Source: Rhizobium sp. ZPR4
Lineage (GTDB): Bacteria; Pseudomonadota; Alphaproteobacteria; Rhizobiales; Rhizobiaceae
Reading direction: 5' to 3'
Length of the DNA stretch: 64,000 nucleotides
NCBI RefSeq assembly: GCF_040215725.1
Contig: NZ_CP157969.1
Span: forward strand, 496,001 to 560,000
Part shown: positions 34,177 through 42,962 of the stretch, one piece after another
Layout: every line of letters starts with the position of its first letter
Numbering within the stretch: the first letter of the stretch is position 1
Notes under the pieces: generated by a model
What the model was told of the DNA's origin: nothing
Databases searched by the model: none
The model's input: the letters and a program-made list of their open reading frames with translations, nothing else
Program-made: the position numbers and the translations under genes

Positions 34177-35199
34177 ATGACCGAAGCAGTCATAGAATGC
34201 AGCAACGTTTGGAAGATTTTCGGCGAGAAATCCAAAGAGGCCTATAAGGCCGTCAACGACCATGGGCTGAGCAAGAAGGAGATCCTGGAGCAATACGGTT
34301 GCGTGGTTGGCGTGGTGGACGTCTCGTTCACGGTCGGGAAAGGCGAGATTTTCTGTATCATGGGACTTTCCGGTTCCGGAAAGTCCACACTGGTCCGGCA
34401 TATCAATCGCCTTATCGAACCGACGGCGGGCGTGATCCGCGTCGCCAATCAGAACGTCAACTCGCTGCAGGGGCCGGAACTCAGGCAATTGCGGTCCCAG
34501 AGCGTGGGAATGGTCTTCCAGAACATGGCCCTGCTTCCACATCGCACGGTGATCGACAATGTCGCTCTGAGCCTGGAGCTACGCGGCATGAACCGGAACG
34601 AGCGCCACATGATTGCAGCCGAAAAGCTCAAACTGGTGAGTTTGGACGGCTGGGGCGATCGCTTCCCCGATGAGCTATCCGGCGGGATGAAACAGCGGGT
34701 GGGCCTTGCACGAGCGATGGCAGCCGATCCGGAGATCCTGCTGATGGACGAGCCATTCTCCGCCCTCGATCCACTGATCAGACGGCAGCTCCAGGAGCAG
34801 TTTCTCGACCTGTCAAAGGTTCTCAAGAAAACGACCGTATTCATCACGCATGACCTCGATGAGGCCATCCGGCTCGGAACTCATATCGCGATCATGAAGG
34901 ACGGACGGTTTGTCCAGGTGGGAACTCCCGAGCAGATCGTGACCGAGCCGGCGGACGATTACGTCGCCGATTTCGTGAAGGGAATTTCCCGGCTCGAATT
35001 GATTTCGGCGAGAAGAGTGATGCAACCTATAGCGGCAGCGTCCATTCCCGTATCAGGCCCGACCGTCCTTGCAACGGATAAACTGTCGAGGCTGCTGCAA
35101 ATTGCCAAGGAGCACGATGGAGAAATCACCGTCCTCGACGACGAACGGCCGGTTGGAGTGATTTCCCGACACGATCTCCTCAATGCCGTCAGTGGATGA
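34177..35199 (+). CDS. proV: Betaine ABC transporter ATP-binding protein (ProV-like)
   Basis: I start at ATG 34177 (340 aa), after GAGGAA. ATPase motifs: Walker A GLSGSGKST, Q-loop VFQNMALLP, signature LSGGMKQR, Walker B EILLMDEP, switch His in FITHDLDEA. An N-terminal extension (WKIFGEKSKEAYKAVNDHGLSKKEILEQYG) typical of ProV/OpuAA precedes the core. After ~270 a single partial CBS-like module remains (LLQIAKEHDGEITVLDDERPVGVISRHDLLNAV), so osmotic sensing by tandem CBS domains is probably absent. That suits catabolic rather than osmoprotective uptake. Tandem hairpins follow. Confidence 0.92.
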   Translation: MTEAVIECSNVWKIFGEKSKEAYKAVNDHGLSKKEILEQYGCVVGVVDVSFTVGKGEIFCIMGLSGSGKSTLVRHINRLIEPTAGVIRVANQNVNSLQGPELRQLRSQSVGMVFQNMALLPHRTVIDNVALSLELRGMNRNERHMIAAEKLKLVSLDGWGDRFPDELSGGMKQRVGLARAMAADPEILLMDEPFSALDPLIRRQLQEQFLDLSKVLKKTTVFITHDLDEAIRLGTHIAIMKDGRFVQVGTPEQIVTEPADDYVADFVKGISRLELISARRVMQPIAAASIPVSGPTVLATDKLSRLLQIAKEHDGEITVLDDERPVGVISRHDLLNAVSG

Positions 35200-35511
35200 T
35201 CTCGACCGGTCCAACAGCCCGACATACGTTCCCCGGCTTGTCGGTTTCTCCTAGTTCCCGACAAGCTCTTGCTGGCAATGGCAAACACCATTGCCAGCAT
35301 TTTTCCTGAGCCAATCGCATCGACACAATGAAAATGGCCGAAGGGTTCGCAAATCCAGCCGAGCATGAATCCTATCCGCCTTGCATGGTTCAAACCGCCG
35401 CTCTTCGACTGGTCAACCAATACCGTCACTCGATGTCGACGCTCCGGTCTTACTACCTGCAACGGTTGGTTAAATATAACTCTTGATGAGATATGGACGG
35501 GAAAATGGCGA
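35200..35511. other. Intergenic region after proV with two hairpins
   Basis: The 312 bp contain a first inverted repeat GCTTGTCGG...CCGACAAGC (about 35236-35266) and the terminator at 35271-35306. The remaining 200 bp before the NUDIX stop show no gene. Confidence 0.5.
35271..35306 (+). terminator. Rho-independent terminator of proWV
   Basis: A perfect 11-bp stem GCTGGCAATGG / CCATTGCCAGC with a short CAAACA loop is followed by ATTTTT. It lies 71 bp after the proV stop and is immediately preceded by another hairpin, making a strong stop. Confidence 0.85.
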
Positions 35512-36027
35512 TCACTTTGCCAGTGGCTTAAAGTTGACGAGCAGCGATTTAAGCTCGATTTCGCGCACCCGCCGTGCCGCTTCGTCGGGGCTAACCCAAT
35601 CGAGCCGACGCTGTCCTCGCTCCTTGAATTCCGTCCCGACCTCTTTCACCTCGATTTGAAACATATCGACGACGCACGGCACGACCTTTCCATCATCAAG
35701 CTCCTTCAGATACGTATACCGGCCGATCGGCGTTTTCCTCACCTTGCCGCGAACCCCCGCCTCCTGCCAAGCTTCGATCGCGGCCGCCTCGTGAGGCTCC
35801 TTGCCCTTCATCGGCCATCCCTTCGGTACGATCCACCGCCCGCTGTCGCGCGACGTGATCAGCAGTATCTCAGTCTCGTCACGACCATCCCTGTAACGGA
35901 AGCAGAGCGCGCCATATTGGTTGCGAAACGCGTCTGCAAACAGCTTTTCCGGCGTGCTCGCGAGCTGTTGCAGCAGGTGTTTTGATTTAGGAGAGGCAGG
36001 CTTTCCGCCGCCTTTCTTTGACTTCAT
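35512..36027 (-). CDS. NUDIX hydrolase with degenerate Nudix box
   Basis: The 171-aa protein starts with a lysine/glycine-rich tail (MKSKKGGGKPASPKSK) and then a Nudix fold (QYGALCFRYRDGRDETEILLITSRDSGRWIVPKGWPMKGKEPHEAAAIEAWQEAGVRG). The box keeps the key second glutamate and Gly (QEAGV), but the usual RE is IE and the first E of EE is Q. It resembles the rhizobial diphosphoinositol/dinucleoside polyphosphate-type members. It probably hydrolyses a nucleoside diphosphate-X compound, perhaps weakly. It is monocistronic, with a decayed gene just upstream. Confidence 0.82.
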   Translation of the reverse strand: MKSKKGGGKPASPKSKHLLQQLASTPEKLFADAFRNQYGALCFRYRDGRDETEILLITSRDSGRWIVPKGWPMKGKEPHEAAAIEAWQEAGVRGKVRKTPIGRYTYLKELDDGKVVPCVVDMFQIEVKEVGTEFKERGQRRLDWVSPDEAARRVREIELKSLLVNFKPLAK

Positions 36028-36045
36028 GCCATTGCGTCCGTCAGG

Positions 36046-36345
36046 TTAGGCATTTGTTTCCACAACGGGTTTTCCCTCTGATCTTGTGATCCGGCACTCA
36101 AGAAGCTCTCCGCGCACTTCGAGTACCGGATATGCAGCGGCAACCAGATGTGAATTTATCTGCTTGAGATCACGCAGCAGATCGAGATGAAGCGAGTCGC
36201 CTCCACCATCTCGATGCCGCTCTACGAAACTCGACCTTCTCGTCCGCAAGCATCCGGGCCATGCGTTCATCTTGGTGCAGCTCTGAAGGAGAGCCGTCAG
36301 GTCCGAGGGCGCGCTGAACCGCGGTCGGAACGATGCAAAAGATAA
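36046..36345 (-). pseudogene. Frameshifted C-terminal remnant of a Na/Pi cotransporter (PhoU-like tail)
   Basis: The minus strand reads DERMARMLADEKVEFR in one frame (about 36290-36235). It then shifts to ERHRDGGGDSLHLDLLRDLKQINSHLV and AAYPVLEVRGELLECR in another, ending at 36046. These are the PhoU-like C-terminal helices of NptA-type Na/Pi cotransporters. The transport domain is absent and the LacI gene begins just beyond, so only the tail survives, with at least one frameshift. It marks an old deletion at the left edge of the LacI/ABC block. Confidence 0.6.
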
Positions 36346-36356
36346 GAACCCAATGG

Positions 36357-37367
36357 CTATCCTCCTCTAACCGAGCCTCGCCAGGTGAGCTCGGCGTGCA
36401 ATTTTACCGAATGGTCATCGAGCCCGTCCGATGACGGGTCCTCGGTCAGCCATGTCACCGCATGCCGCGCGATTGCCACCACGGGCTGCACAAAGGTCGT
36501 CAAATTATAGGAAGACCAGGAGGCTTGCTCGATGTCGTCAAAGCCAACCACGCAGAGCTGATCCGGGATTGAAAGCGAGAACTGGTGCCGCGCCGCATCC
36601 ATGAAACCGCAGGCAATGAGATCCGTCGCGCAAAAGACAGCATCCGGTCTTTCCCTCCGGGTTAGCAGCCGTTGCGCGACAACCTTACCTGCCTCGTATC
36701 CGGTCCAACCATATCGCTCGACGATGACATCCAGTCCCTGGGCTTTGGCCGCGGCGATGAACCCGGTCTCGCGTGCCATCAAACTTGGCGTACCGGCTTC
36801 CGAATTTGCGAAAGCAAGCCTGGTACAACCGGCACGGACAAAGGCAGTTACAACACGCCCTGCCGCCTCGTGATCATCAAGATTGATCCGCAAAGGTCCG
36901 GGTTGATCGTCGTCTCTGTTGATCAGAACGAGGCGCTGGCCGTTGCGTAGACAAAGTTTCGTGATCGACTTGTCAGGCAGACCTGAGAGAATGATCGACG
37001 CATCCGCCCTATAACGGATTGCCTGCTGAAGGGCGCGATCGACGCTGCCGTCGGAACGATCGGTGTTGACCAGCATCGCGACCTTGCCGGCGATCTGCAA
37101 TTGCTGTGTCAGCTCGCGCAGCAATGCGGAGCGGTAAGGTGTCGCCACCTCCGAGACGATCAGGCAGACGATGCCGCTCTCATTGCGCATCAGCCCGCGG
37201 GCAAGATGATTGACCTGATATCCAAGTTCTTCCGCCGCCTGCAGAACCTTTTTCCGCGTTGCCTCGGAGACACTGGCGCCAGGCGTGAACGCACGAGAAA
37301 CGGCCGAACGAGAAACGCCCGCTCGCTTTGCCACTTCTTCAGCGCTGACAAAATCCCTTTGCGACAC
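36357..37367 (-). CDS. LacI-family transcriptional regulator
   Basis: The 336-aa protein has an N-terminal LacI HTH (SAEEVAKRAGVSRSAVSRAFTPG) and hinge helix (NHLARGLM), then a periplasmic-binding-protein-like sensor domain (GIVCLIVSEVATPYRSALLRELTQQL; PDAVFCATDLIACGFMDAARHQFSLSIPDQLCVVGFDDIEQASWSSYNLTTF). It binds a sugar-like effector. It is divergent from the importer operon at 37552, and two matching 16-bp inverted operator sites lie in the gap. It therefore probably represses both itself and the importer. Confidence 0.92.
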   Translation of the reverse strand: MSQRDFVSAEEVAKRAGVSRSAVSRAFTPGASVSEATRKKVLQAAEELGYQVNHLARGLMRNESGIVCLIVSEVATPYRSALLRELTQQLQIAGKVAMLVNTDRSDGSVDRALQQAIRYRADASIILSGLPDKSITKLCLRNGQRLVLINRDDDQPGPLRINLDDHEAAGRVVTAFVRAGCTRLAFANSEAGTPSLMARETGFIAAAKAQGLDVIVERYGWTGYEAGKVVAQRLLTRRERPDAVFCATDLIACGFMDAARHQFSLSIPDQLCVVGFDDIEQASWSSYNLTTFVQPVVAIARHAVTWLTEDPSSDGLDDHSVKLHAELTWRGSVRGG

Positions 37368-37404
37368 GGTCGTCTCCCCAAATCCCGACGAAGCTTCACA
37401 TAGT

Positions 37405-37420
37405 TTGCAAGCGTGTGCAA
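37405..37420. promoter_or_regulatory. LacI-type operator 1
   Basis: TTGCAAGCGTGTGCAA: arms TTGCA/TGCAA around a central region, typical for LacI/GalR operators. It lies 38 bp upstream of the lacI-type start. It is the exact reverse complement of operator 2, with 90 bp between equivalent positions, so DNA looping between the two is possible. Confidence 0.75.
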
Positions 37421-37494
37421 TACTATAGCCAAGTCAGCATTGTGAAACTTTTATGACGGTGATGGTTGACATGGATCGCTGTTCAATGCAGCAT

Positions 37495-37510
37495 TTGCAC
37501 ACGCTTGCAA
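37495..37510. promoter_or_regulatory. LacI-type operator 2
   Basis: TTGCACACGCTTGCAA lies 42 bp before the start of the importer operon, just downstream of a TTGACA hexamer at 37466-37471. It would thus block RNA polymerase or early elongation. It is the exact reverse complement of operator 1. Confidence 0.75.
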
Positions 37511-37551
37511 AGAGCGCTCGGCGTGGAGGCGCCGCATAGCAGGAGGACATC

Positions 37552-38580
37552 ATGCGATTGGTCAACATGGCCGCGGCAACCCTTGCCGCGGGAATATCTC
37601 TTATTGCCTGGTCGGCCCATGCCGCCGGCGATCTCAATGTGATCTGCTCTGCCGATCCAGAAGTCTGCGATCTGATGAAGGGCCTGTTCGAAAAACAGAG
37701 CGACATCAAGGTCAACATGGTCCGGCTTTCCGCCGGCGAAACCTATGCCAAGATCCGCGCCGAGGCGCGCAATCCGAAGACCGACATCTGGTGGGCCGGG
37801 ACCGGCGACCCACATCTGCAGGCGGCGGCCGAGGGCCTGACACTCGAATATAAATCGCCACTTTTGGACCAATTGCAGGACTGGGCGAAAAAACAGGCTG
37901 AAAGCGCCAACTTCCGCACGGTCGGCGTTTATGCCGGCGCGCTCGGCTGGGGCTATAACACCGACATCCTCAAGAAGAAGGGCCTGAAGGAGCCAAAGTG
38001 CTGGGCCGATCTGCTCGACCCTTCCTACAAGGGCGAGATCCAGATCGCCAATCCGAACTCGTCCGGGACATCCTATAATACGCTCGCCACACTCGTGCAG
38101 ATCATGGGTGAGGACAAGGCTTTCGAATATCTTTCAAAGCTCAATGCCAATGTTTCCCAATATACCAAATCGGGCTCCGCCCCGGTGAAAGCAGCGGCGC
38201 GCGGAGAATCGACGATCGGCATCGTCTTCATGCACGACGCGGTTGCCCAGACGGTCGAGGGTTTTCCCATCAAGGCGGTCGCGCCTTGCGAGGGCACGGG
38301 CTACGAGATCGGCTCCATGTCCATCATTAAGGGCGCGAGAAATCTCGAGAACGCCAAGAAGTGGTACGACTGGGCGCTGAGCGCAGAGGCGCAATCGCAT
38401 ATGAAGGACGCGAAGTCCTATCAGCTCCCCTCCAACAAGTCGGCTGCGGTCCCGAAGGAGGCACCGAAGTTCGAGGACATCAAGCTGATCGACTACGACT
38501 TCAAGAAGTATGGCGATCCGACCGTCCGCAAGGCTCTGCTTGCTCGTTGGGACAAGGAAATCGGTGCGAAGGCCAACTGA
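37552..38580 (+). CDS. ABC substrate-binding protein, AfuA/FbpA type
   Basis: The 342-aa protein has a Sec signal (MRLVNMAAATLAAGISLIAWSAHA) and a class-D periplasmic binding fold: LNVICSADPEVCDLMKGLFEKQSDIKV, TDIWWAGTGDPH and GEIQIANPNSSGTSYNTLATLV. CAGGAGGAC precedes the ATG. The AfuA/FbpA group includes Fe3+ binders, 2-aminoethylphosphonate binders and the hexose-phosphate binder AfuA. The neighbouring phosphatase-family gene and LacI regulation favour a sugar or polyol phosphate, as inference. It is the first gene of a four-gene operon with fused permease, ATPase and inositol-monophosphatase-like enzyme. Confidence 0.88.
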   Translation: MRLVNMAAATLAAGISLIAWSAHAAGDLNVICSADPEVCDLMKGLFEKQSDIKVNMVRLSAGETYAKIRAEARNPKTDIWWAGTGDPHLQAAAEGLTLEYKSPLLDQLQDWAKKQAESANFRTVGVYAGALGWGYNTDILKKKGLKEPKCWADLLDPSYKGEIQIANPNSSGTSYNTLATLVQIMGEDKAFEYLSKLNANVSQYTKSGSAPVKAAARGESTIGIVFMHDAVAQTVEGFPIKAVAPCEGTGYEIGSMSIIKGARNLENAKKWYDWALSAEAQSHMKDAKSYQLPSNKSAAVPKEAPKFEDIKLIDYDFKKYGDPTVRKALLARWDKEIGAKAN

Positions 38581-38670
38581 TCGCCTTTATCGACTGCCTG
38601 GGCAGGCCGGCTCCTCGTGCATCCGGCCTGCAATTTCTCTGAATTGTTCCGAACGGGATGCGATCCGACC

Positions 38671-40908
38671 ATGACCAATAGCAAACGCCGGCTGGATGTC
38701 GCGCTGATCTTCGGCATCGCCGCCCTGATACTGCTCCCATGGTATCGCATCGAGGGCGGCTTCTTCAGCCTTGGCTGGCTGGGCAGCTTTCCACGCGACC
38801 CCTCCACAGCACCTGGAATCCTGCAGATTACCAGTTACGGTCGATGGTGGCTCGCGATCGCCGTCGGGCTTTTCGTGCTCGGCAGCATCGCGCGCTTCGT
38901 GTCCAATCCGATGCCGCGCGGCGCGCTGATGGCGCTCGCGGGAGCATTGGGCCTTGCCTTTCTATCGCTTCAGGGACTCGCGATCACCGCATCGGGCTGG
39001 AGCTGGTCAATCTGTGAAACCATGTTCGGCGCGCTGGCAGATGGCCAGCCGGCCATGGGTGCCGGCGCCGTTACGCTCGGCATTGTCTTCATCCTGCTCT
39101 TTTCTTTCGGCCTTGCCGAACGCGGCGCGATGAAGGGCGATGCCTTTGTCGTCAGCGCCATCACCATGCTGGTCGTGCTGGTCGCGATCTTCGTCTTCTA
39201 TCCCGTCGGCAGCATGTTCATCGGGGCCTTCCAGTCCTTCGACGGATCGTTCGATCCCAGCGGCTTCACGACGAACATCCAGGATCCGTCGATCTGGAGC
39301 CTCAGCTGCATTGTCGGCGGTGACCGTTGCGGCGTTGCCTGGCGCACACTCTGGCTGGCGATACTGACGGCAGGCGGGTCGACGCTGCTTGGGCTCTGCT
39401 TTGCGCTTGTCGCCACCCGCACGCGGTTCCCCTTCAAGAAGGGATTGAGGCTTCTCACAATCCTGCCGATCATCACGCCGCCCTTCGTGGTCGGCCTGGC
39501 ACTGACATTGCTGTTCGGGCGGGCGGGCGTTGTCACGCAGGTTGCGGCCTCGATCTTCGGAACGGAACCAAGTCGCTGGCTCTACGGGCTGACGGGTATC
39601 TGGATCGCGCAGGTTCTCTCCTTCACGCCGATCTCTTTCCTCGTACTCATCGGTGTGGTCGAAGGCGTCAGCCCGTCGATGGAAGAGGCTTCTCAAACCC
39701 TTCGCGCCGATCGCTGGCGTACATTCTGGCGGGTCTCCCTACCGCTGATGAAGCCAGGCCTGGCAAATGCCTTCCTGATCGGCTTCATCGAGAGCATGGC
39801 GGATTTCGGCAATCCGATGGTGCTCGGCGGCAGCCATGGCGTTCTGTCGACGGAAATATTCTTCAGTGTCGTCGGTGCACAGAACGATCCGTCGCGCGCC
39901 GCTGTCCTTGCCATGATCCTGCTCGTCTTCACGCTGAGCGCCTTCCTTGCACAGCGCCTCTGGCTGCAGGGCAAGAGCTTTGCGACTGTCACCGGCAAGG
40001 GCGATTCGGGCGCCCATAGCGCCCTGCCCCGTGGCCTTTCGATTGCGATCCATGCGCTCGTCATTCCCTGGATGATCTTTACCGTCATCGTCTACGTCAT
40101 GATCCTCTTTGGTGGTTTCGTGCGCACCTGGGGCCTCGACAACACGCTGACGGTCGAACATTACGTCAAGGCTTTCTCAATCGGCCTGCGCGACGATGGT
40201 GGTCTTGCCTGGAGCGGCGTTGCCTGGAACTCCTTCTGGACGACGATGGAAATCGCCCTGATCTCCGCACCCTTGACGGCGGCCGTCGGCTTGCTCACCG
40301 CCTATCTGATCGTGCGGCAGAAGTTCGTCGGCCGCGGCCTGTTCGAATTCGCGCTGATGATGAGCTTTGCGATTCCCGGTACCGTCATCGGCATCAGCTA
40401 CATCATGGCCTTCAATCTGCCGCCGCTGGAAATGACCGGAACGGCATTGATCCTGGTTGCCTGCTTCGTATTCCGTAACATGCCGGTCGGCGTGCGCGGT
40501 GGCGTTGCAGCCATGAGCCAGCTCGACAAAAGCCTCGACGAGGCCTCGTTGACTCTACGAGCCGACAGCCTTCGCACCCTCCGCAAGGTAATCCTGCCAT
40601 TGCTGCGACCGGCGATTACCGCAGCTCTCGTCTATTCCTTCGTGCGGGCCATCACGTCGATCAGCGCGGTCATCTTCCTTGTCAGCGCCCAGTACAATAT
40701 GTCCACCGCCTATATCGTCGGCTTGGTCGAAAACGGTGAATATGGCGTTGCGATCGCGTATTCCTCCGCGCTCATCGGCGTCATGATTACCGTCATCGCC
40801 GGCTTCCAGCTGCTTGTCGGAGAAAGGCGGCTGCGACGGGTAAACCGTGTCGCAACGACACCGTCGCCGATCGCGCCCGCATCGCTTGCTCAGGAGAAAA
40901 CCGCATGA
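38671..40908 (+). CDS. Fused double-module ABC permease, AfuB/FbpB type
   Basis: I start at ATG 38671 (745 aa; MTNSKRRLDVALIFGIAALI); upstream in-frame residues look non-coding. The protein has two permease modules in one chain, each with an EAA loop: SMEEASQTLRADRWRTFWRVSLPLM (about residue 350) and SLDEASLTLRADSLRTLRKVILPLL (about 630). An extra N-terminal group of helices precedes them. It forms the entire membrane channel for the binding protein upstream. Its stop overlaps the ATPase start by ATGA (40905-40908). Confidence 0.9.
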   Translation: MTNSKRRLDVALIFGIAALILLPWYRIEGGFFSLGWLGSFPRDPSTAPGILQITSYGRWWLAIAVGLFVLGSIARFVSNPMPRGALMALAGALGLAFLSLQGLAITASGWSWSICETMFGALADGQPAMGAGAVTLGIVFILLFSFGLAERGAMKGDAFVVSAITMLVVLVAIFVFYPVGSMFIGAFQSFDGSFDPSGFTTNIQDPSIWSLSCIVGGDRCGVAWRTLWLAILTAGGSTLLGLCFALVATRTRFPFKKGLRLLTILPIITPPFVVGLALTLLFGRAGVVTQVAASIFGTEPSRWLYGLTGIWIAQVLSFTPISFLVLIGVVEGVSPSMEEASQTLRADRWRTFWRVSLPLMKPGLANAFLIGFIESMADFGNPMVLGGSHGVLSTEIFFSVVGAQNDPSRAAVLAMILLVFTLSAFLAQRLWLQGKSFATVTGKGDSGAHSALPRGLSIAIHALVIPWMIFTVIVYVMILFGGFVRTWGLDNTLTVEHYVKAFSIGLRDDGGLAWSGVAWNSFWTTMEIALISAPLTAAVGLLTAYLIVRQKFVGRGLFEFALMMSFAIPGTVIGISYIMAFNLPPLEMTGTALILVACFVFRNMPVGVRGGVAAMSQLDKSLDEASLTLRADSLRTLRKVILPLLRPAITAALVYSFVRAITSISAVIFLVSAQYNMSTAYIVGLVENGEYGVAIAYSSALIGVMITVIAGFQLLVGERRLRRVNRVATTPSPIAPASLAQEKTA

Positions 40909-41969
40909 ATCCGAAGGCTCCCGGTTCCGTCGTCTTCGAAAATGTCCGAAAGACCTTCGGCGCTTTTACCGCTATTCCCGATCTGTCGCTCACCATAGAG
41001 CCTGGAACGCTTGTAACCCTGCTCGGCCCCTCCGGCTGCGGCAAAACGACGACACTTCGCATGCTGGCGGGGCTCGAACATCCCTCCTCCGGCCGTATCC
41101 TGATCGGCGGCAAGGACGTCACCATGCTTCCGGCCAACGAACGCGACGTCTCGATGGTCTTCCAGAGCTATGCCCTGTTTCCGCACATGACGGCACTCGA
41201 CAATGTCGCTTACGGGCTGGAATCCTCGGGTATGAAACGCAAGGCAGCACGCGAGAAGGCGGAAGACGCGCTCAGCCTTGTTGGCCTTTCCGGCATGGGC
41301 CTGCGTCTTCCCGCCGAACTCTCCGGTGGCCAGCAGCAGCGTGTCGCTGTCGCACGGGCGCTCGTCGTCGAACCACAGGTGTTGCTTCTTGACGAGCCGC
41401 TTTCCAATCTCGATGCGCGGCTGCGTCGCCGTGTCCGGACGGATATTCGCGAGTTGCAGCAGCGGCTCGGCTTTACCGCAGTCTACGTTACCCATGACCA
41501 GGATGAGGCACTTGCCGTATCGGATCGCATCATCGTCATGAAGGATGGCGGTATCGCGCAGCAAGGTGCACCGCGCGAGCTCTACGATGCCCCGGCCTCC
41601 GCCTTCATCGCCGACTTCATGGGTGAGGCCAATGTCATGCCATGCGACGTCGTGGAAACCGATGGCGATGGCGTCACGATCGCGATCGAAGGACTTCGCC
41701 ACAGGGTCAGCAGCCGTTCAGCCAAGCGCGGCCCGGCCCAGCTTGCCGTTCGACCGAACGCCATCACGCTGACGCCAAGAACCAGCAGCGGCCTCTTCAA
41801 TGGCCAGATCACTCACTCTGCCTATCTCGGCGATCACGTCGAATATGAGGTAAAAACCGATCGCGGCTCGCTCTTTGTCGTCGACGCAAGCGTCGATTAC
41901 GCCCTTCCTCCCAACACGGATGTCACCATCGCCTTCAAGGATCGTGGCATTGCCGTCATCGCCGGCTAA
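40905..41969 (+). CDS. ABC ATP-binding protein, AfuC/FbpC/PotA type
   Basis: The 354-aa ATPase has Walker A GPSGCGKTT, Q-loop VFQSYALFP, signature LSGGQQQR, Walker [14 protein letters not shown] and H-loop YVTHDQDEA. A C-terminal TOBE domain follows (~245-354; AVRPNAITLTPRTSSGLFNGQI). It energises the fused permease with which it overlaps by 4 bp. It is the third gene of the operon. Confidence 0.92.
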   Translation: MNPKAPGSVVFENVRKTFGAFTAIPDLSLTIEPGTLVTLLGPSGCGKTTTLRMLAGLEHPSSGRILIGGKDVTMLPANERDVSMVFQSYALFPHMTALDNVAYGLESSGMKRKAAREKAEDALSLVGLSGMGLRLPAELSGGQQQRVAVARALVVEPQVLLLDEPLSNLDARLRRRVRTDIRELQQRLGFTAVYVTHDQDEALAVSDRIIVMKDGGIAQQGAPRELYDAPASAFIADFMGEANVMPCDVVETDGDGVTIAIEGLRHRVSSRSAKRGPAQLAVRPNAITLTPRTSSGLFNGQITHSAYLGDHVEYEVKTDRGSLFVVDASVDYALPPNTDVTIAFKDRGIAVIAG

Positions 41970-42005
41970 GCGCCGTCAAACACCAGACGATTAAGGACAT
42001 ACCGC

Positions 42006-42806
42006 ATGACATCCGTTCCCCTTGCCGATCTCGAAGCACGTCTCGCCCTTGCCGAGGTCATTGCCCGCGAGGCCGGCAAGCTCGCTCTCGACTATTTCAG
42101 GCGTCGCGAGACCCTGATCATCGAAACCAAGCGCGACCTGCAGGATGTCGTGTCGATTGCCGATCGGGAGGTGGAAAATCTCATCCGTAGCCGCATTCAC
42201 AAGGCCCATTCCGGGGATAGTATTCTCGGTGAGGAATATGGGCTTGAGACAGGTCCCTCCGACTACACCTGGGTCGTAGACCCGATTGACGGAACAAGCC
42301 CCTTCGTCAACGGCATGCCCAACTGGTGCGTCTCCATCGCGGTCCTATATGCAGGCGTTCCCGTGATCGGTGTCATTTCGGCGCCATGCCACGATGAGCT
42401 TTATATCGCCGCACATGGCAAGGGCGCCACCCTGAACAGCAAGAGCCTCAAGCTGGATGCCTCGCGCAATATCCGCAACGCCGTGACAGGTATCGGCGCC
42501 AACAACCATGTCTCGCCGGCCTTCGTCGCGAAAATGGTCGAGCGGGTACTCGAAGCCGGGGGCAATTTTATCCGCAACGGCTCGGGCGCTCTCATGCTCG
42601 CCTATGTCGCCGCCGGTCGCTTGGTCGGATATTACGAACCCTATATGCATGCGTGGGATTGCCTGGCCGGTTATTGCCTCGTGAAGGAAGCCGGCGGCTG
42701 GTACCTCCCCTTTCCGACGGAAGGTGAATGCCTGACCAAAGGATCGGTGGTGCTGGGTGCCGCTCCCGGCGCAATCGACGACCTCAAAAAGATAGCTGGC
42801 TTATAA
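42006..42806 (+). CDS. Inositol-monophosphatase-family phosphatase
   Basis: The 266-aa protein shows the lithium-sensitive phosphatase signatures: GEEYG (metal Glu), VVDPIDGTSPFVNGMPNW (motif A) and HAWDCLAGYCLVKEAGG (motif B). These enzymes use Mg2+ to hydrolyse inositol, histidinol or sugar phosphates. It follows the importer ATPase by 36 bp on the same strand and so is likely part of the operon. It would then dephosphorylate the imported compound inside the cell. A substitution of TxxF by TSPF in motif A is common in rhizobial members. The specific substrate is unknown. Confidence 0.9.
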   Translation: MTSVPLADLEARLALAEVIAREAGKLALDYFRRRETLIIETKRDLQDVVSIADREVENLIRSRIHKAHSGDSILGEEYGLETGPSDYTWVVDPIDGTSPFVNGMPNWCVSIAVLYAGVPVIGVISAPCHDELYIAAHGKGATLNSKSLKLDASRNIRNAVTGIGANNHVSPAFVAKMVERVLEAGGNFIRNGSGALMLAYVAAGRLVGYYEPYMHAWDCLAGYCLVKEAGGWYLPFPTEGECLTKGSVVLGAAPGAIDDLKKIAGL

Positions 42807-42845
42807 ACTTCACGGTAGACAAGAGCTGAACACACATTAGTTTAA

Positions 42846-42861
42846 ATGAACGCGCTTGCAT
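42846..42861. promoter_or_regulatory. Possible third LacI-type operator upstream of ugpB
   Basis: ATGAACGCGCTTGCAT matches operator 2 at 12 of 16 positions, including ACNCGCTTGCA. It lies about 100 bp upstream of ugpB. It suggests that the same LacI regulator also controls the ugp operon. The match is imperfect, so confidence is moderate. Confidence 0.45.
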
Positions 42862-42962
42862 GTTGGTCACCGAATCCGGCGGCAGTGTAGTGCAAAGCGG
42901 GCTGGCCGATCGAGGAGGATCAGCCAATCCGTTTCACGGGAGGAATGACAATGGGAGGAATA

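Noticed and set aside
37552..41969. Ferric iron importer (FbpABC) as the firm assignment of this ABC operon
   Set aside because: Family resemblance allows it, but LacI control and the phosphatase gene argue for a phosphorylated carbohydrate; I kept only the AfuABC/FbpABC type.
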